DNA of 6,348 nucleotides. Source: Candidatus Mancarchaeum sp. Lineage in GTDB: Archaea > Micrarchaeota > Micrarchaeia > Micrarchaeales > Micrarchaeaceae. The position numbers and the translations under genes were made by a program. The stretch is taken from NCBI GenBank assembly GCA_027364995.1, contig DAHXOG010000043.1:1-6348 (forward strand), in the 5' to 3' direction. The notes beneath the pieces are model-generated. The model had not been told where the DNA came from. It saw only the letters and a program-made list of their open reading frames with translations, and searched no databases. Shown piece after piece: positions 5,967-6,348 of this stretch (position 1 is its first letter; every line of letters starts with the position of its first letter).

Positions 5967-6052
5967 GGGCTTCTGGCACAACGGTAGCGCGCCTGTCTGG
6001 CAGGCAGGAGGTTGCGGGTTCGAAACAAATCGCGAAAATCCCGCGAAGTCCA
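5967..6052 (+). tRNA. tRNA-Ala (anticodon GGC), interrupted by a 14-nt T-loop intron
   Basis: The acceptor stem GGGCTTC (5967-5973) pairs with GAAGTCC (6045-6051). It includes a G3:U70 wobble, the classic alanine identity element, with discriminator A73 at 6052. The D-arm is GCAC-AACGGTA... with GCGC (5976-5990) and one A12:C23 mismatch. The anticodon stem is CCTGT/GCAGG (5992-5996, 6004-6008) with loop CTGGCAG, giving anticodon GGC (5999-6001). The variable loop is AGGTT. The T-stem GCGGG (6014-6018) pairs with CCCGC (6040-6044), but the T-loop is split: TTCGAA, a 14-nt insert, then T. Removing the insert gives the canonical TTCGAAT loop and a 72-nt tRNA. CCA is not encoded (the sequence after A73 is CA). 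It lies 11 nt after the LSm stop, so co-transcription is possible. Confidence 0.92.
6025..6038 (+). other. 14-nt tRNA intron between positions 59 and 60, relaxed bulge-helix-bulge
   Basis: The insert ACAAATCGCGAAAA is flanked by a four-base helix TTCG (6019-6022)/CGAA (6033-6036). The bulges are AAA (6023-6025) on the 5' side and AAT (6037-6039) on the 3' side, with the T-stem as outer helix. Cutting after the second base of each bulge, as archaeal tRNA splicing endonucleases do, joins TTCGAA to T and restores TTCGAAT. The inner helix is almost absent (only C6026-G6032), so this is a relaxed motif needing an endonuclease of broad specificity. Confidence 0.85.
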
Positions 6053-6321
6053 CATTTATTAAACAGTACGAGTAGTGTAACCTTTGCAATAATAGCAGTG
6101 AACAAAAGGACAGATTCGCCGATTCGATTGCTGAGTCACTATGTCAATTCAAATCTCTACCAATCAATGCCTGCAAAAATCAATAAGGAAAATAATGCAG
6201 TCATGCACTCTGATTTTCTACGCGCATGTAAAAGCCATCGCTAATCAGAATAATGGCATTAAAATAAAAGCGTTAAAAAATTAAGATATTTGAGGCAAAT
6301 AATCCAATACAGGCATAAATG
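6053..6321. other. Non-coding stretch after tRNA-Ala, nothing recognised
   Basis: About 270 AT-rich bases follow the tRNA. The T-rich CATTTATT at 6053-6060 could end the LSm/tRNA transcript, since archaeal terminators are simple U-rich runs. I see no protein-like reading frame with a ribosome binding site, no second tRNA, no clear C/D box pair and no repeat array. GATTCG occurs twice in close succession (about 6112-6126), without a recognisable arm structure around it. Confidence 0.5.
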
Positions 6322-6333
6322 CGAAATATAAAA
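6322..6333 (+). promoter_or_regulatory. BRE/box A promoter facing out of the window
   Basis: CGAAA followed directly by TATAAAA is close to the archaeal BRE plus TATA consensus and is the cleanest promoter match in the window. A start site about 25 nt downstream would fall just beyond base 6348, so it probably drives a + strand gene to the right that is not visible here. Confidence 0.55.
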
Positions 6334-6348
6334 CGAAGCATTATTGCT

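Noticed and set aside
5991..6007. Alternative anticodon stem GCCTG/CAGGC with a five-base loop
   Set aside because: The pairing is perfect but leaves a loop too small for a tRNA. The shifted CCTGT/GCAGG stem gives a seven-base loop with T33 and A37, and the GGC anticodon agrees with the G3:U70 pair.
6112..6135. Possible C/D box RNA or second tRNA arm around the repeated GATTCG and CTGA
   Set aside because: There is no RTGATGA C box and no matching stems on either strand.
5921..6244. 107-codon + strand reading frame over the LSm end, the tRNA and the spacer
   Set aside because: It runs through the tRNA in a different frame from LSm, has no Shine-Dalgarno site or recognisable motif, and has low-complexity composition.
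6098..6244. 48-codon frame from GTG in the 3' spacer
   Set aside because: It has no ribosome binding site and no protein-like pattern; it is the tail of the spurious frame above.
6194..6345. Inverted match AATAATGC / GCATTATT
   Set aside because: Eight AT-rich bases about 140 nt apart are expected by chance in such sequence.

Overview
This window is archaeal chromosomal DNA, with every gene on the + strand. The evidence is the split largest RNA polymerase subunit (A' and A'' as separate genes), an archaeal Sm-like protein, Shine-Dalgarno sites matching GGAGGTGAT, box A/BRE-type promoters, and a tRNA with a bulge-helix-bulge-type intron at a non-canonical position and no encoded CCA. Heavy ATA (Ile) and AGG (Arg) codon use, the shortened polymerase genes and the divergent polymerase residues suggest a DPANN/ARMAN-like lineage (Micrarchaeota-like). 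That placement is inference only.

Layout. 1-910: C-terminal 302 residues of RNA polymerase subunit B (rpoB/rpo2), cut by the window edge. 921-3458: A' (rpoA1). 3469-4542: A'' (rpoA2). The spacers between these three are only 10 nt and hold Shine-Dalgarno sites, so this is a tight polymerase operon. 4566-5660: a GT4-type glycosyltransferase, probably with its own promoter and a leaderless mRNA. 5731-5955: an Sm-like archaeal protein (LSm/SmAP) with its own promoter and Shine-Dalgarno site. 5967-6052: tRNA-Ala(GGC) interrupted by a 14-nt intron in the T-loop. 6053-6348: a non-coding stretch ending in a promoter that faces out of the window.

How the parts fit. The three polymerase genes encode the catalytic core: the A' Asp triad, the A' bridge helix, the A'' trigger loop and the B hybrid-binding/wall region. 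LSm and the intron-containing tRNA lie 11 nt apart and may share a transcript. The glycosyltransferase has no evident link to either side.

The most notable observation is that the polymerase keeps its catalytic Asp triad and trigger-loop His while several nearly universal active-centre elements are rewritten: the bridge helix and F-loop in A', and the RHGQKG and DDKIH motifs in B. The second is the tiny T-loop intron, whose predicted removal restores a perfect tRNA-Ala. I found no CRISPR array, insertion sequence, defence system or other mobile element.
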